64,000 nt of DNA from Streptomyces sp. NBC_00178 (lineage in GTDB: Bacteria; Actinomycetota; Actinomycetes; Streptomycetales; Streptomycetaceae). The position numbers were made by a program, and so were the translations under genes. The stretch lies in NCBI RefSeq assembly GCF_036206005.1, contig NZ_CP108143.1:2990001-3054000 (forward strand). The letters run 5' to 3'. Below are positions 26,662-35,239 of the stretch, piece by piece; position 1 is the stretch's first letter; each line of letters begins with the position of its first letter. The notes beneath the pieces were generated by a model. The model had not been told where the DNA came from and made no database searches. It was given only the letters and a program-made list of their open reading frames with translations.

Positions 26662-28029
26662 ATGGACGCAGACGTGAGCGACAGCCCCGGCCCTCCGGCC
26701 GAACCGGACCGCCCCGACCACTCGGCAGGGGACGGGCCCGAGGACGGGGCGCGCGACGCGTCGGGTCCCGCCCCGGAGAGTTCCGGCGAGGGTGACACGG
26801 GCGGGACGGCGGCCCGGAAAGGTGACGGCGGGGAAGGCGGGGAGGGCGGCGACGGGACCTGGGCCGCGCGCCCCGAGCGCGAGGGCAGGAGCCACTGGCT
26901 CCGCTGGACCGCCCTCGCCGTGTCGTTCCTCGTGCTGGTCGCGGCCGGAGTGGGCTGGTGGCTGTACAACAAGCTGGACGGCAACATCACGACGGACACC
27001 AGCGCCGCGGCCGAGCTCAAGGCGTACGAGAAGGACCGGCCGCTGCCCGTCGCGCACGACGCGCAGAACATCCTGCTGATCGGCTCCGACACCCGGTCCG
27101 GGGACAACAGCGCGTACGGCCGTGACGACGGCGGCAGCCAGCGCTCGGACACGACGATCCTGCTGCACCTCGCCGCCGACCGCCGGAGCGCGACCGCGGT
27201 GTCCATCCCCCGCGACCTGATGTCTCAGATCCCCAGTTGCCACACGGCGGACGGCAAGACCACGAAGGCGCAGTTCGCGCAGTTCAACTGGGCCTTCGAG
27301 CTCGGCGGCACGGCCTGCACGATCCGCACGGTCGAGAAGATGACGGGGATCCGCGTCGACCACCACATGGTCATCGACTTCGCGGGCTTCAAGGACATGG
27401 TCGACGCCGTGGACGGCGTCGAGGTCTGCCTCAAGAAGCCGGTCGACGACGCCGACGCCCACCTCAAGCTCCCCGCCGGGCGCCAGGAGCTCGACGGCGA
27501 GCAGGCCCTGGGGTACGTCCGGGCGCGCAAGTCGATCGGCAACGGCAGCGACACCGAGCGCATGGACCGCCAGCAGAAGTTCCTCGGGGCCCTGGTCAAC
27601 AAGATGCAGAGCAACGGCGTCCTGCTGAACCCGACGCGGCTGTACCCGGTCCTGGACGCGGCGACGAAGTCGCTGACCACGGACCCGGGCCTCGACTCGC
27701 TGCGGGACCTGTACGACCTGGTACGCGGCATGCGGAACGTACCGACCGAGAAGGTGCAGTTCCTGACCGTGCCCAGGCAGGCCTACCGCGCCGACCCGAA
27801 CCGGGACGAGCTCGTGCAGCCGGACGCCGACAGGCTCTTCACCCAGCTGCGGAAGGACGAGCCCGTCGCCGTGGTGCCGCCCGAGAAGAACGATTCCGGG
27901 GATTCACAGGCGGATCACAGCTCCGCGAACCCGTCCGGCGAAAAGCCGGGCACGACGGCGGACGGGAGCCCGACACCGGCTCCGACGTATTCGGGTTCGA
28001 ATGCGGCCGACGACCCGTGCGGCTCGTAA
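26662..28029 (+). CDS. LCP family protein 1 (LytR-CpsA-Psr)
   Basis: This 455-residue protein is a type II membrane protein: an acidic Gly/Pro-rich cytoplasmic tail (1-78), one membrane helix (80-101) and an extracytoplasmic LCP domain (about 132-330). LCP enzymes transfer lipid-linked glycopolymers to peptidoglycan. Diagnostic pieces are NILLIGSDTRSGD, SDTTILLHLAADR, VSIPRDLMSQIP, IRVDHHMVIDFAGFKDMVDAVDGVEVCL and GEQALGYVRARK, carrying the Arg and Asp residues that hold the pyrophosphate. A Ser/Pro-rich tail replaces the LytR_C domain. The ATG at 26662 overlaps AAGGA. A GTG at 26674 is an alternative start. Confidence 0.92.
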   Translation: MDADVSDSPGPPAEPDRPDHSAGDGPEDGARDASGPAPESSGEGDTGGTAARKGDGGEGGEGGDGTWAARPEREGRSHWLRWTALAVSFLVLVAAGVGWWLYNKLDGNITTDTSAAAELKAYEKDRPLPVAHDAQNILLIGSDTRSGDNSAYGRDDGGSQRSDTTILLHLAADRRSATAVSIPRDLMSQIPSCHTADGKTTKAQFAQFNWAFELGGTACTIRTVEKMTGIRVDHHMVIDFAGFKDMVDAVDGVEVCLKKPVDDADAHLKLPAGRQELDGEQALGYVRARKSIGNGSDTERMDRQQKFLGALVNKMQSNGVLLNPTRLYPVLDAATKSLTTDPGLDSLRDLYDLVRGMRNVPTEKVQFLTVPRQAYRADPNRDELVQPDADRLFTQLRKDEPVAVVPPEKNDSGDSQADHSSANPSGEKPGTTADGSPTPAPTYSGSNAADDPCGS

Positions 28030-28088
28030 AGCAATTCCCAAGCATCAGCAAGCAATCCGAGCGTAATAGGAGGAATGCCCGGTTGTAA

Positions 28089-28116
28089 GGGGCGTGGACT
28101 GCGTCACGCACGCCCC
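28089..28116 (+). terminator. candidate terminator after LCP gene 1
   Basis: GGGGCGTG and CACGCCCC pair over 8 bp around a 12-base loop, about 60 bases after the stop. An alternative inner pairing also exists. Confidence 0.4.
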
Positions 28117-28250
28117 CTGTGGCCGATTCCGCCGGTTACGCTGACGCGATCCGGTGCTCGCGGCCATCAGGCGCCGCAGGGCCGGAAGATCAACCGAGGA
28201 CCCTGCGGGGGAGGTGCCTCACGTGGCACCGACGGAGGATTCAGGTAACC

Positions 28251-29948
28251 GTGGACGCGCACAACCGTGGGCGGGCGGAGGAAATCGACCCCGCCGACCA
28301 GTGGGTGCTCAACCCGCAGACCGGCAATTACGAATTGCGACTGGACCACTCCGCAGCAGAGTCGCCGGGCTCCTACCGGGGTGACGGCCATTTCGCCGAC
28401 GGGGGCGAATCCGGCGGATCGCCCGGCCGTGTTCCGGCGCAGCGGAGCCGCACGCACGGCCCCGGCACGGAGCCGGCGGCCGGGCGCCGCGGTCGCAGGC
28501 AGCCGCGGTCGCGCCGGCGCAAGGTCCTCCTGTGGACCGGCGGGGTCATGGCCTTCGTGACCCTCGCCGGGTCGGCGGGGGCGTACGCCCTCTACCAGAA
28601 GTTCAACGGCAACCTCGCGACCGTCGACGTGGGCACCGCGGGCAGCAGAACGGTCGCGCACGCCGACACCCCGCTCAACATCCTGATCATCGGCACGGAC
28701 AAGCGGACCGGCAAGGGCAACGAGGGCTACGGCGACAAGGGCAGCACCGGCCACGCCGACACCAACATCCTCTTCCACGTCTCCGCCGACCGCACCAACG
28801 CGACGGCGCTGAGCATCCCCCGCGACCTGATAACCGACGTACCGGACTGCACCACCAAGCAGCCGGACGGCTCGGAGAAGGTCATACCCGGCACGGACGG
28901 CATCCGCTTCAACGTGAGCCTCGGCCAGGAGGGCCGCGACCCCGGCTGCACGATGCGGACGGTCGAGAAGATAACCGGCCTGCCCGTCGACCACTTCATG
29001 ATGGTCGACTTCAACGCGGTCAAGACGCTCTCCACGGCCGTCGGCGGCGTCGAGGTCTGCCTGGCCAAGCCCGTCGACGACGCGGACTCCCACCTCCGCC
29101 TGCCGGCCGGACGGTCCACCGTCGAGGGTGAGCAGGCGCTGGCCTTCGTCCGCACCCGCCACAGTTTCGGCAACGAGAGCGACCTCGACCGGATCAAGAT
29201 CCAGCAGCAGTTCATCGGCTCGATGATCCGCAGGATGAAGTCCGACGACACACTGACCGACCCGCGCAAGCTGTTCAAGCTGGCCGACGCCGCGACCAAG
29301 GCGCTCACCGTCGACTCCGGAATCGGATCGATCAAGAAGCTGACCTCGCTCGCCAGGGAGCTCGGCAGGATCGACACGAAGAACATCACCTTCGTGACGC
29401 TGCCGGTGGTGGACAACCCGGCGGAACCGACGCCCGTCACGGTGGTCGTGGACCAGCAGAAGGCCCCCCAGCTCTTCGGCCTGATGCGCTCCGACACGTC
29501 CCTCACCGAGGTCAAGGCGCAGGAGCGGGCTGCGCGGACCAAGCGGGAGGCGGCCCTCACCGGCAGCAGGGCGAAGCCCGCGGACATCGAGGTCACGGTC
29601 CAGAACGGCGGCGACCGCACCGGCGCGGCGGGCACGACCGTCAGCTGGTTGCAGGATCAGCAGGGTGTGTCCGGCGCCTCCAACGGGTCGAACGCCCCGG
29701 CGAAGGCCGAGAAGACCACGCTGGCGTACGTGCCGGCCCAGGCGGACCAGGCCCGCGCGCTCGCGGACATCATGGGCCTGCCCGCCACCGCGCTGAAGGA
29801 GGGCAAGCCCGCCGCCGGGGGGACTCAGGCGATGGTGCTGACCCTGGGCGCGGACTACGAGGGCGCCGGGGTGCCCCTCACCGGTCCGCGGAAGGCACCG
29901 GAGGACATTCAGAAGGCAAGCGCCGACAAGGCGGTATGCGCGAAGTGA
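28251..29948 (+). CDS. LCP family protein 2 with LytR_C domain
   Basis: This 565-residue protein has a basic cytoplasmic tail ending in Arg-rich RRGRRQPRSRRRK (about 79-91) and one membrane helix (92-114). The LCP domain (about 140-345; LNILIIGTDKRTGKG, ATALSIPRDLITDVP, GLPVDHFMMVDFNAVKTLS, EGEQALAFVRTRHSFG) leads into a C-terminal LytR_C domain (about 445-540; DIEVTVQNGGDRTGAAG). The GTG at 28251 is chosen over upstream starts because the 44 preceding codons do not look coding and GGAGG lies 12 bases upstream. It is probably cotranscribed with LCP gene 3, 49 bases downstream. Confidence 0.92.
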   Translation: MDAHNRGRAEEIDPADQWVLNPQTGNYELRLDHSAAESPGSYRGDGHFADGGESGGSPGRVPAQRSRTHGPGTEPAAGRRGRRQPRSRRRKVLLWTGGVMAFVTLAGSAGAYALYQKFNGNLATVDVGTAGSRTVAHADTPLNILIIGTDKRTGKGNEGYGDKGSTGHADTNILFHVSADRTNATALSIPRDLITDVPDCTTKQPDGSEKVIPGTDGIRFNVSLGQEGRDPGCTMRTVEKITGLPVDHFMMVDFNAVKTLSTAVGGVEVCLAKPVDDADSHLRLPAGRSTVEGEQALAFVRTRHSFGNESDLDRIKIQQQFIGSMIRRMKSDDTLTDPRKLFKLADAATKALTVDSGIGSIKKLTSLARELGRIDTKNITFVTLPVVDNPAEPTPVTVVVDQQKAPQLFGLMRSDTSLTEVKAQERAARTKREAALTGSRAKPADIEVTVQNGGDRTGAAGTTVSWLQDQQGVSGASNGSNAPAKAEKTTLAYVPAQADQARALADIMGLPATALKEGKPAAGGTQAMVLTLGADYEGAGVPLTGPRKAPEDIQKASADKAVCAK

Positions 29949-29997
29949 CGACGGGTCGCCGCGCCACAGCGGAAGTCTGAGCAGCAGGGGGGTCCTG

Positions 29998-31653
29998 GTG
30001 GGACGGAACAGCACGCGCGGGGCGGAATCGCGTCCTCGCGGACGGCACGACGGCCCCGCCGGGGGCGACGCGGGGGGCCACGGAGGGCACGGCAGATCGA
30101 GGCGGTCGGCCCCGGCCGCGGGCGGGCAGGGCCCCGGCGGGCCGAACCGCCGTTCACGGCGGGCGGCCAAAGGGGGCAAGCGGCGCGTACTGCGCTGGGT
30201 GGCGTCCGTCCTCGCCCTGCTGATACTCGGCACCGGCGCCGCCGGTTACCTCTATTACCGACACCTCAACGGCAACATCAAGAAGGAGGACCTGACGCTC
30301 GGCGACAAGAAGATGGCCGACCACAAGGCCAACGCCGCAGGTCAGACCCCCCTGAACATTCTTCTCATCGGCTCCGACGCCCGGGACACCAAGGCCAACC
30401 AGAAGCTCGGCGGGGCCAAGGAGAACTTCGGCGGTCCCGCCCTCGCCGACGTGCAGATGCTGCTGCACCTCTCCGCCGACCGCAGCAACATCTCGGTCGT
30501 CAGCATGCCGCGCGACACGATGCTGAAGATGCCCAAGTGCACGGACCCCGACTCCGGCAAGGTCTTCCCCGCCAGCACGGTCCCCGTCCAGACGAACGAG
30601 AGCCTGGAGCGCGGCGGCCCCGGGTGCACGGTGGCCGCCTGGTACGAGCTCACCGGCATCACCATCGACCACTTCATGATGATCGACTTCTCGGGCGTGG
30701 TCTCGATGGCCGACGCCGTGGGCGGCGTCCCGGTCTGTGTCGACGCCAACGTGTACTCCCACACCAGGGACGGCAAGGGGTCCGGCCTGAAACTGGAGAA
30801 GGGGACGACCTCCGTCAAGGGCAAGCAGGCCCTCCAGTGGCTGCGCACGCGGTACGGCTTCGAGGACAACACGGACCTCGGCCGCACCAAGGCCCAGCAC
30901 CAGTACCTCAACTCGATGGTGCGCGAACTGCGCAAGGGCACCAAGCTCACCGATCCCGGGAAGCTGACGGGTCTCGCCGAGGCGGCGACCACGGCGCTGA
31001 CGGTCGACAAGGGGCTCGACAGCGTCAAGAAGCTCTACGACCTGGCCTCGGAGCTCCAGAAGGCGCCGACCGACCGCATCACCATGACGACCATGCCGAA
31101 CGTCTACGGCACCGGAAACCTGAGCGGTCGCGTCTTCCCGAAGCCGGAGGAGGCCGAACAGGTCTTCCGGATGGTCCGGGAGGACGTTCCGCTGGACGGC
31201 AAGGCCTCCAAGCGCAAGGCGCCTGTCGTGAAGGACCCGGCGGACGCGCCCGCCGACATCGCCGTCAGCGTGCGCAACGCGACCGGCACGGACACCCTCG
31301 GCCCGGCACAGGGACGTGCGGGCACGGTCAAGGGCCTGCTGAAGGACTCGGGCTTCACCAGGGCCCTGGTCGACTCGCAGAACGTCGAGGGCGCCGCCAG
31401 GACGGGCGTCCTCTTCCCGAGCGCGGACCTGGAGGGTGACGCCCAGGCCGTCGCCAAGGCGCTCGGGATCCCGGTGTCGCAGGTCAAGAAGTCGACCGAC
31501 GTGTCGGGGATCGTCCTGGCGGTCGGCGCCGACTGGCGCGAGGACGGGGCCTACCCGGCCAAGGCCGAGGACGAGAAGACACCCGAGTCGGCGAACCCGC
31601 TGAACGGCGCGGAGAAGAAGTGCATGAAGGTGAACCCGGGCTTCACCTTCTGA
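29998..31653 (+). CDS. LCP family protein 3 with LytR_C domain
   Basis: This 551-residue protein has a Gly/Arg-rich cytoplasmic tail and a membrane helix (about 65-86). The LCP domain (about 115-325; LNILLIGSDARDTKANQ, SVVSMPRDTMLKMP, GITIDHFMMIDFSGVVSMADAVGG, GKQALQWLRTRYGFEDN) is followed by a LytR_C domain (about 415-500; DIAVSVRNATGTDTLGPAQ). A paired Cys (CTDPDSG and PGCTVAAWYEL) could form an extracytoplasmic disulfide, as in LCP proteins 1 and 2. The GTG at 29998 follows a GGGGGG stretch. The gene ends three bases before a 33-bp perfect hairpin. Confidence 0.92.
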   Translation: MGRNSTRGAESRPRGRHDGPAGGDAGGHGGHGRSRRSAPAAGGQGPGGPNRRSRRAAKGGKRRVLRWVASVLALLILGTGAAGYLYYRHLNGNIKKEDLTLGDKKMADHKANAAGQTPLNILLIGSDARDTKANQKLGGAKENFGGPALADVQMLLHLSADRSNISVVSMPRDTMLKMPKCTDPDSGKVFPASTVPVQTNESLERGGPGCTVAAWYELTGITIDHFMMIDFSGVVSMADAVGGVPVCVDANVYSHTRDGKGSGLKLEKGTTSVKGKQALQWLRTRYGFEDNTDLGRTKAQHQYLNSMVRELRKGTKLTDPGKLTGLAEAATTALTVDKGLDSVKKLYDLASELQKAPTDRITMTTMPNVYGTGNLSGRVFPKPEEAEQVFRMVREDVPLDGKASKRKAPVVKDPADAPADIAVSVRNATGTDTLGPAQGRAGTVKGLLKDSGFTRALVDSQNVEGAARTGVLFPSADLEGDAQAVAKALGIPVSQVKKSTDVSGIVLAVGADWREDGAYPAKAEDEKTPESANPLNGAEKKCMKVNPGFTF

Positions 31654-31655
31654 GT

Positions 31656-31725
31656 CCGTCGTCACGTCGCATGGGAGAGGGCCCCGCCGGACGGCGGGGC
31701 CCTCTCCCATGCGACGTGACGACGG
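31656..31725. terminator. bidirectional terminator with a 33-bp perfect stem
   Basis: Both 33-base arms are perfectly complementary, with loop GGAC (31689-31692). It fills the whole gap between the convergent LCP gene 3 (stop at 31653) and the GT2 gene (stop at 31726). Confidence 0.85.
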
Positions 31726-32751
31726 TCAGACCGTCTGCTGCTCGCCGACGGCCGGACGGCGGCTGGCGATGACCCGCTTCGCGAGCGAGCGCGGGCTGGT
31801 CAGGAAGCCGTATCCCCACGACATGTGCATGGTCGCGAGGGCGACGGGAATCTGCGCCCGGGCCTTCAGCGGGAGGCCCTTGCCCGCGGGGAGCGACCCG
31901 GCGACGATCGCCGCGGCGTATCCGGCCGGGACCACGAAGGCCCACGGGGTGACGGCTGCGCCGACGACGATGCCCGCGGCTATGGCGCACACGGCCGTCG
32001 GCGGGGCCAGGTAGCGCAGGTTGATGGAGCCCGAGTGGTAGCGGGCGACGACGTGGCGCCAGCGGCCGTAGTCCTTGTACTGCTTGGCGAGCGCCCGGAC
32101 GCTGGGCCGCGGGCGGTACTGGACCTTCAGCTCCGGCGAGAACCAGATGACACCGCCCGCCTCGCGGATGCGGAAGTTCAGCTCCCAGTCCTGGGCGCGG
32201 ATGAACTCGACGTTGTAGCCGTCCGCCCGCTCCAGCGCCTCGCGGCGGAAGACGCCGAGGTAGACCGTCTCGGCCGGGCCGGCCTTCCCGCCGGTGTGGA
32301 AGGCCGCGTTGCCGACGCCGATCTTCGAGGTCATCGCGGCGGCGACGGCCTCCTCCCAGGCGTTCTCGCCCTCGGCGTGCATGATGCCGCCGACGTTCTG
32401 GGCACCGGTCTCCTCCAGGAGCCGGACCGCGGTCGCGATGTAGTTCGGCGAGAGCATGCCGTGGCCGTCCACGCGTACCACGATCGGGTGGCTCGACGCC
32501 TTGATCGCGGCGTTGAGCGCGGCGGGCGTGCGACCGGTGGGGTTGGGCACCGTGTGGACCCGGGAGTCCTCCCTGACCAGCTCGGCTGCGATCTCGTCCG
32601 TACGGTCCTTCGAGGGGCCGAGGGCGATCACGACCTCCATCTCACCGGCGTACTCCTGCTCCAGGATGTGCCGGACCGAGTTCCTGAGATGGCGTTCCTC
32701 GTCGAGTACCGGCATGATCACGGAGACGGCGGGGTGCTGCGCGGCAGACAT
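31726..32751 (-). CDS. GT2 family glycosyltransferase
   Basis: This 341-residue protein has a GT-A catalytic domain (about 6-240): VSVIMPVLDEERHLRNSVRHIL, VVIALGPSKDRTDEIA, VVRVDGHGMLSPNY (a DxH in place of the classic DxD metal motif), GIMHAEGENAWEEAVAAAM and RAQDWELNFRIREAGG (catalytic D/E). Two or three hydrophobic segments near the C-terminus (about 250-310) anchor it to the membrane. ExoA-type succinoglycan glycosyltransferases look similar, so an exopolysaccharide or wall polymer is likely. The ATG at 32751 starts MSAAQHPAVSV. It sits among LCP genes and is divergent from LCP gene 4. Confidence 0.9.
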   Translation of the reverse strand: MSAAQHPAVSVIMPVLDEERHLRNSVRHILEQEYAGEMEVVIALGPSKDRTDEIAAELVREDSRVHTVPNPTGRTPAALNAAIKASSHPIVVRVDGHGMLSPNYIATAVRLLEETGAQNVGGIMHAEGENAWEEAVAAAMTSKIGVGNAAFHTGGKAGPAETVYLGVFRREALERADGYNVEFIRAQDWELNFRIREAGGVIWFSPELKVQYRPRPSVRALAKQYKDYGRWRHVVARYHSGSINLRYLAPPTAVCAIAAGIVVGAAVTPWAFVVPAGYAAAIVAGSLPAGKGLPLKARAQIPVALATMHMSWGYGFLTSPRSLAKRVIASRRPAVGEQQTV

Positions 32752-32939
32752 GTGGTCCTCGGGGGTCCTCGGGGGTGCCAGGGCTTCCGGAGGTTTCGCA
32801 CCCCAGGAGCCGGCGTGATTCGGCCGCCACGTTACCGCGAACGGGGGACTGCGGCGCGCGCCGCCGGGTCTGCTACCGGTCTGCAGATCGTATGGGCCTA
32901 CCGTGCGAAAGTCCCACTCGCACCGCGGAGGTGTCCCCC

Positions 32940-34439
32940 GTGCCCACGCCGCACCGATCGCCCCGTCCACCGCACCCCCGCACCGCTCCACCGCAGCGCC
33001 GCCCCGCCCGGCAGCCCCGGGCCGGCGGCCGCGGGCGCAAGCGCGGCGGGCGGAAGACCGCGCCCCGGTGGGGCATGCGGGTCGTCACCGGGCTGTCCGT
33101 GCTGGTGCTCGGCGCCGGCGGGATCGGCCATGCCGTGGTGAGCGGTCTGGAGACGGGGATCGACCGTGTCGACCCCTTCAAGGACATGAAGAACCGGCCG
33201 CAGGGCGGACACGGGCTGAATCTGCTGCTCGTCGGCACCGACGGCCGCGACAGGATCAGCAAGGCGGAGAAGAAGAAGTACAGGCTGGGCGGCGCCCCCT
33301 GCCACTGCACCGACACCCTCATGCTCGTCCACCTGTCCGCCGACAAGCAGCGTGCCAGCGTCGTCAGCCTCCCGCGTGACAGCTACGCCGAGCTCCCTGC
33401 GCACACCGACGGGACCACCGGCAAGCAGCACTCGGCGCACCCGGTGAAACTCAACGCGGCCTACGCCGAGGGCGGGCCGCAGCTCACCGTGCGAACCGTC
33501 GAGGACATGACCGGGGTCAAGATCGACCACTACCTGGAGGTCGACTTCACCAGCTTCATGAAGACCGTCGACACCCTGGGCGGTGTGGAGATCTGCACGG
33601 CCAAGCCGCTCAAGGACGCGTACACCGGGCTGGACCTGACGGCCGGCACCCACCGGCTGGACGGTGGCAGGGCCCTGCAGTACGTGCGCTCCCGGCACCT
33701 GGACGGAGCCGCCGACCTGGGCCGGATGCAGCGCCAGCAGAAGTTCATGGCGGCGCTGATCAAGCAGACGACCAGCAGCGGGGTGCTGATGAACCCGGTG
33801 AAGTTCCAGCAGGTCGCCTCGTCGATGCTCGCATCGGTGCGCGCCGACAAGGGCTTCGGGACGGAGCAGATGCTTCAGCTGGGCAAGGCCATGCGCGGCT
33901 TCACCCCTGCCTCGTCCGAGTTCGCCTCGGTGCCCCTCCAGGAGAAGGGGTTCCAGGTCAAGGGCATCGGCTCCACCGTGCGGTGGGACGCGCAGAAGTC
34001 GAGGAAGCTGTTCCGGGCCCTGCGTGAGGACCGGCCGCTCGCGCCCGCGCTGCCGAAGCAGCCCGGGGCGACGGTCGTCGACGTGGCCCCGGAGCAGATC
34101 CGGGTGCAGGTCTACAACGGCACGCGCAAGGACGGCCTCGGCCAGGACGTCGACACGGCCCTGCGCGGCACCGGCTTCAACACGACCCGGGCACCGCTGG
34201 GCGGCAGCACCAGCGATCTGGCGCGGACCATCGTCAGCTACGACCCGCGGTGGGACCGGTCGGCCAGGTCCCTGGCCACCGCCCTGCCCGGATGCGAGCT
34301 GAGGGCGGTGACCGGGCAGGGCGGGACCATGAAGGTCATCGCCGGTACGGACTTCACCAAGGTGCACCGGGTCAAGGCCGAGGATCCCCAGCGGGGCGAG
34401 TTCGGCACGGTCACGGGCGACCAGGTGGTCTGCCCGTGA
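32940..34439 (+). CDS. LCP family protein 4 with LytR_C domain
   Basis: This 499-residue protein has a Pro/Arg-rich cytoplasmic tail and a membrane helix (about 46-67). The LCP domain (about 90-300; LNLLLVGTDGRDRISKAEK, CHCTDTLMLVHLSADKQ, ASVVSLPRDSYAELP, VKIDHYLEVDFTSFMKTVDTLGG, GRALQYVRSRHLDGAADLGR) is followed by a LytR_C domain (about 380-465; IRVQVYNGTRKDGLGQDVD). The GTG at 32940 is chosen because GGAGG lies eight bases upstream. The PCHC cysteine pair is unlike the spacing in LCP proteins 1-3. This and LCP protein 5 share KLNAAYAE after the arginine motif, so they form a separate subgroup. Confidence 0.92.
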   Translation: MPTPHRSPRPPHPRTAPPQRRPARQPRAGGRGRKRGGRKTAPRWGMRVVTGLSVLVLGAGGIGHAVVSGLETGIDRVDPFKDMKNRPQGGHGLNLLLVGTDGRDRISKAEKKKYRLGGAPCHCTDTLMLVHLSADKQRASVVSLPRDSYAELPAHTDGTTGKQHSAHPVKLNAAYAEGGPQLTVRTVEDMTGVKIDHYLEVDFTSFMKTVDTLGGVEICTAKPLKDAYTGLDLTAGTHRLDGGRALQYVRSRHLDGAADLGRMQRQQKFMAALIKQTTSSGVLMNPVKFQQVASSMLASVRADKGFGTEQMLQLGKAMRGFTPASSEFASVPLQEKGFQVKGIGSTVRWDAQKSRKLFRALREDRPLAPALPKQPGATVVDVAPEQIRVQVYNGTRKDGLGQDVDTALRGTGFNTTRAPLGGSTSDLARTIVSYDPRWDRSARSLATALPGCELRAVTGQGGTMKVIAGTDFTKVHRVKAEDPQRGEFGTVTGDQVVCP

Positions 34440-34488
34440 CGCTGCGACGGCCCGGCCCGGCGGGGCGGCCGGAACCCGGCACGCGAAG

Positions 34489-34517
34489 GGCCCGGCACCC
34501 CCTGGGGATGCCGGGCC
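34489..34517. terminator. terminator between LCP gene 4 and thioesterase gene
   Basis: GGCCCGGCA and TGCCGGGCC form a 9-bp stem whose loop can itself pair CCCC with GGGG. It lies between convergent genes and may stop both. Confidence 0.6.
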
Positions 34518-34571
34518 TCCGGCGTCCGTACGGGGCCGCCCCCGCGGAAGGGGTGCGGAGCGCGGGCGCCC

Positions 34572-35120
34572 TCAGTCGTCGATGCCCTCGGCGGCGCGCT
34601 GCTCGCGCAGCTCCTTGATCGCGCGCCTCCTGGCGAGGCGGTGCGTACGCCGGATCTGCGCCTCCTGGTAGCGCCGCTTGTCCCGCTCGGTCTCCGGAAG
34701 CACCGGGGGCACCTGCCTCGGCTTGCCGTCCTCGTCGACCGCGGCGAACACCAGGTACGCGCTGCCGACCTGCTGTGCGGGGGTGGACTCGTTCCACCGC
34801 TCGGCCATGACGCGGACGCCGACCTCCATGGAGGAGCGCCCGGTCCAGTTCACCTGCGCGCGGACGTGGACGAGGTCACCCACCCGGACCGGCTCCAGGA
34901 ACACCATCTCGTCCATCGACGCCGTCACCGCCGGGCCGCCGGAGTGCCGGCCTGCGACCGCGCCGGCCGCGTCGTCGACCAGTTTCATGATCACGCCACC
35001 GTGCACCGTGCCCAGGAGATTGGTGTCGCTGCCGGTCATGATGTGGCTGAGAGTGGTCCGGGAGGCCGCGGTCGGCTTGGCCGGAACCGCACCCTCGGAT
35101 GGCTGGGGCTGATCTGTCAT
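34572..35120 (-). CDS. acyl-CoA thioesterase, hotdog fold
   Basis: This 182-residue cytoplasmic protein is of the YciA/BFIT-type acyl-CoA hydrolase family. The core is SHIMTGSDTNLLGTVHGGVIMKLVDDAAG, where Asn and the HGG turn before the long hotdog helix contain the usual active-site positions, followed by VFLEPVRVGDLVHVRAQVNWTGRSSMEVGVRV. A basic tail of Arg-rich helices (about 145-180) is extra. The ATG at 35120 (MTDQPQPSE) is chosen over one three codons upstream. It could release CoA from medium or long acyl chains. The acyl-CoA dehydrogenase gene nearby suggests lipid turnover, but no direct link is visible. Confidence 0.9.
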   Translation of the reverse strand: MTDQPQPSEGAVPAKPTAASRTTLSHIMTGSDTNLLGTVHGGVIMKLVDDAAGAVAGRHSGGPAVTASMDEMVFLEPVRVGDLVHVRAQVNWTGRSSMEVGVRVMAERWNESTPAQQVGSAYLVFAAVDEDGKPRQVPPVLPETERDKRRYQEAQIRRTHRLARRRAIKELREQRAAEGIDD

Positions 35121-35239
35121 GCCGTCCACCTTATGCGGGGGCTTGCACCCGGTTGCATTGCATCAGCTTGGCAACAGCCGTGACCCGATCCCACGTACAC
35201 CCTGTAAGAGCCACAGGTCGAGGCGGCACACTTGTCCGC

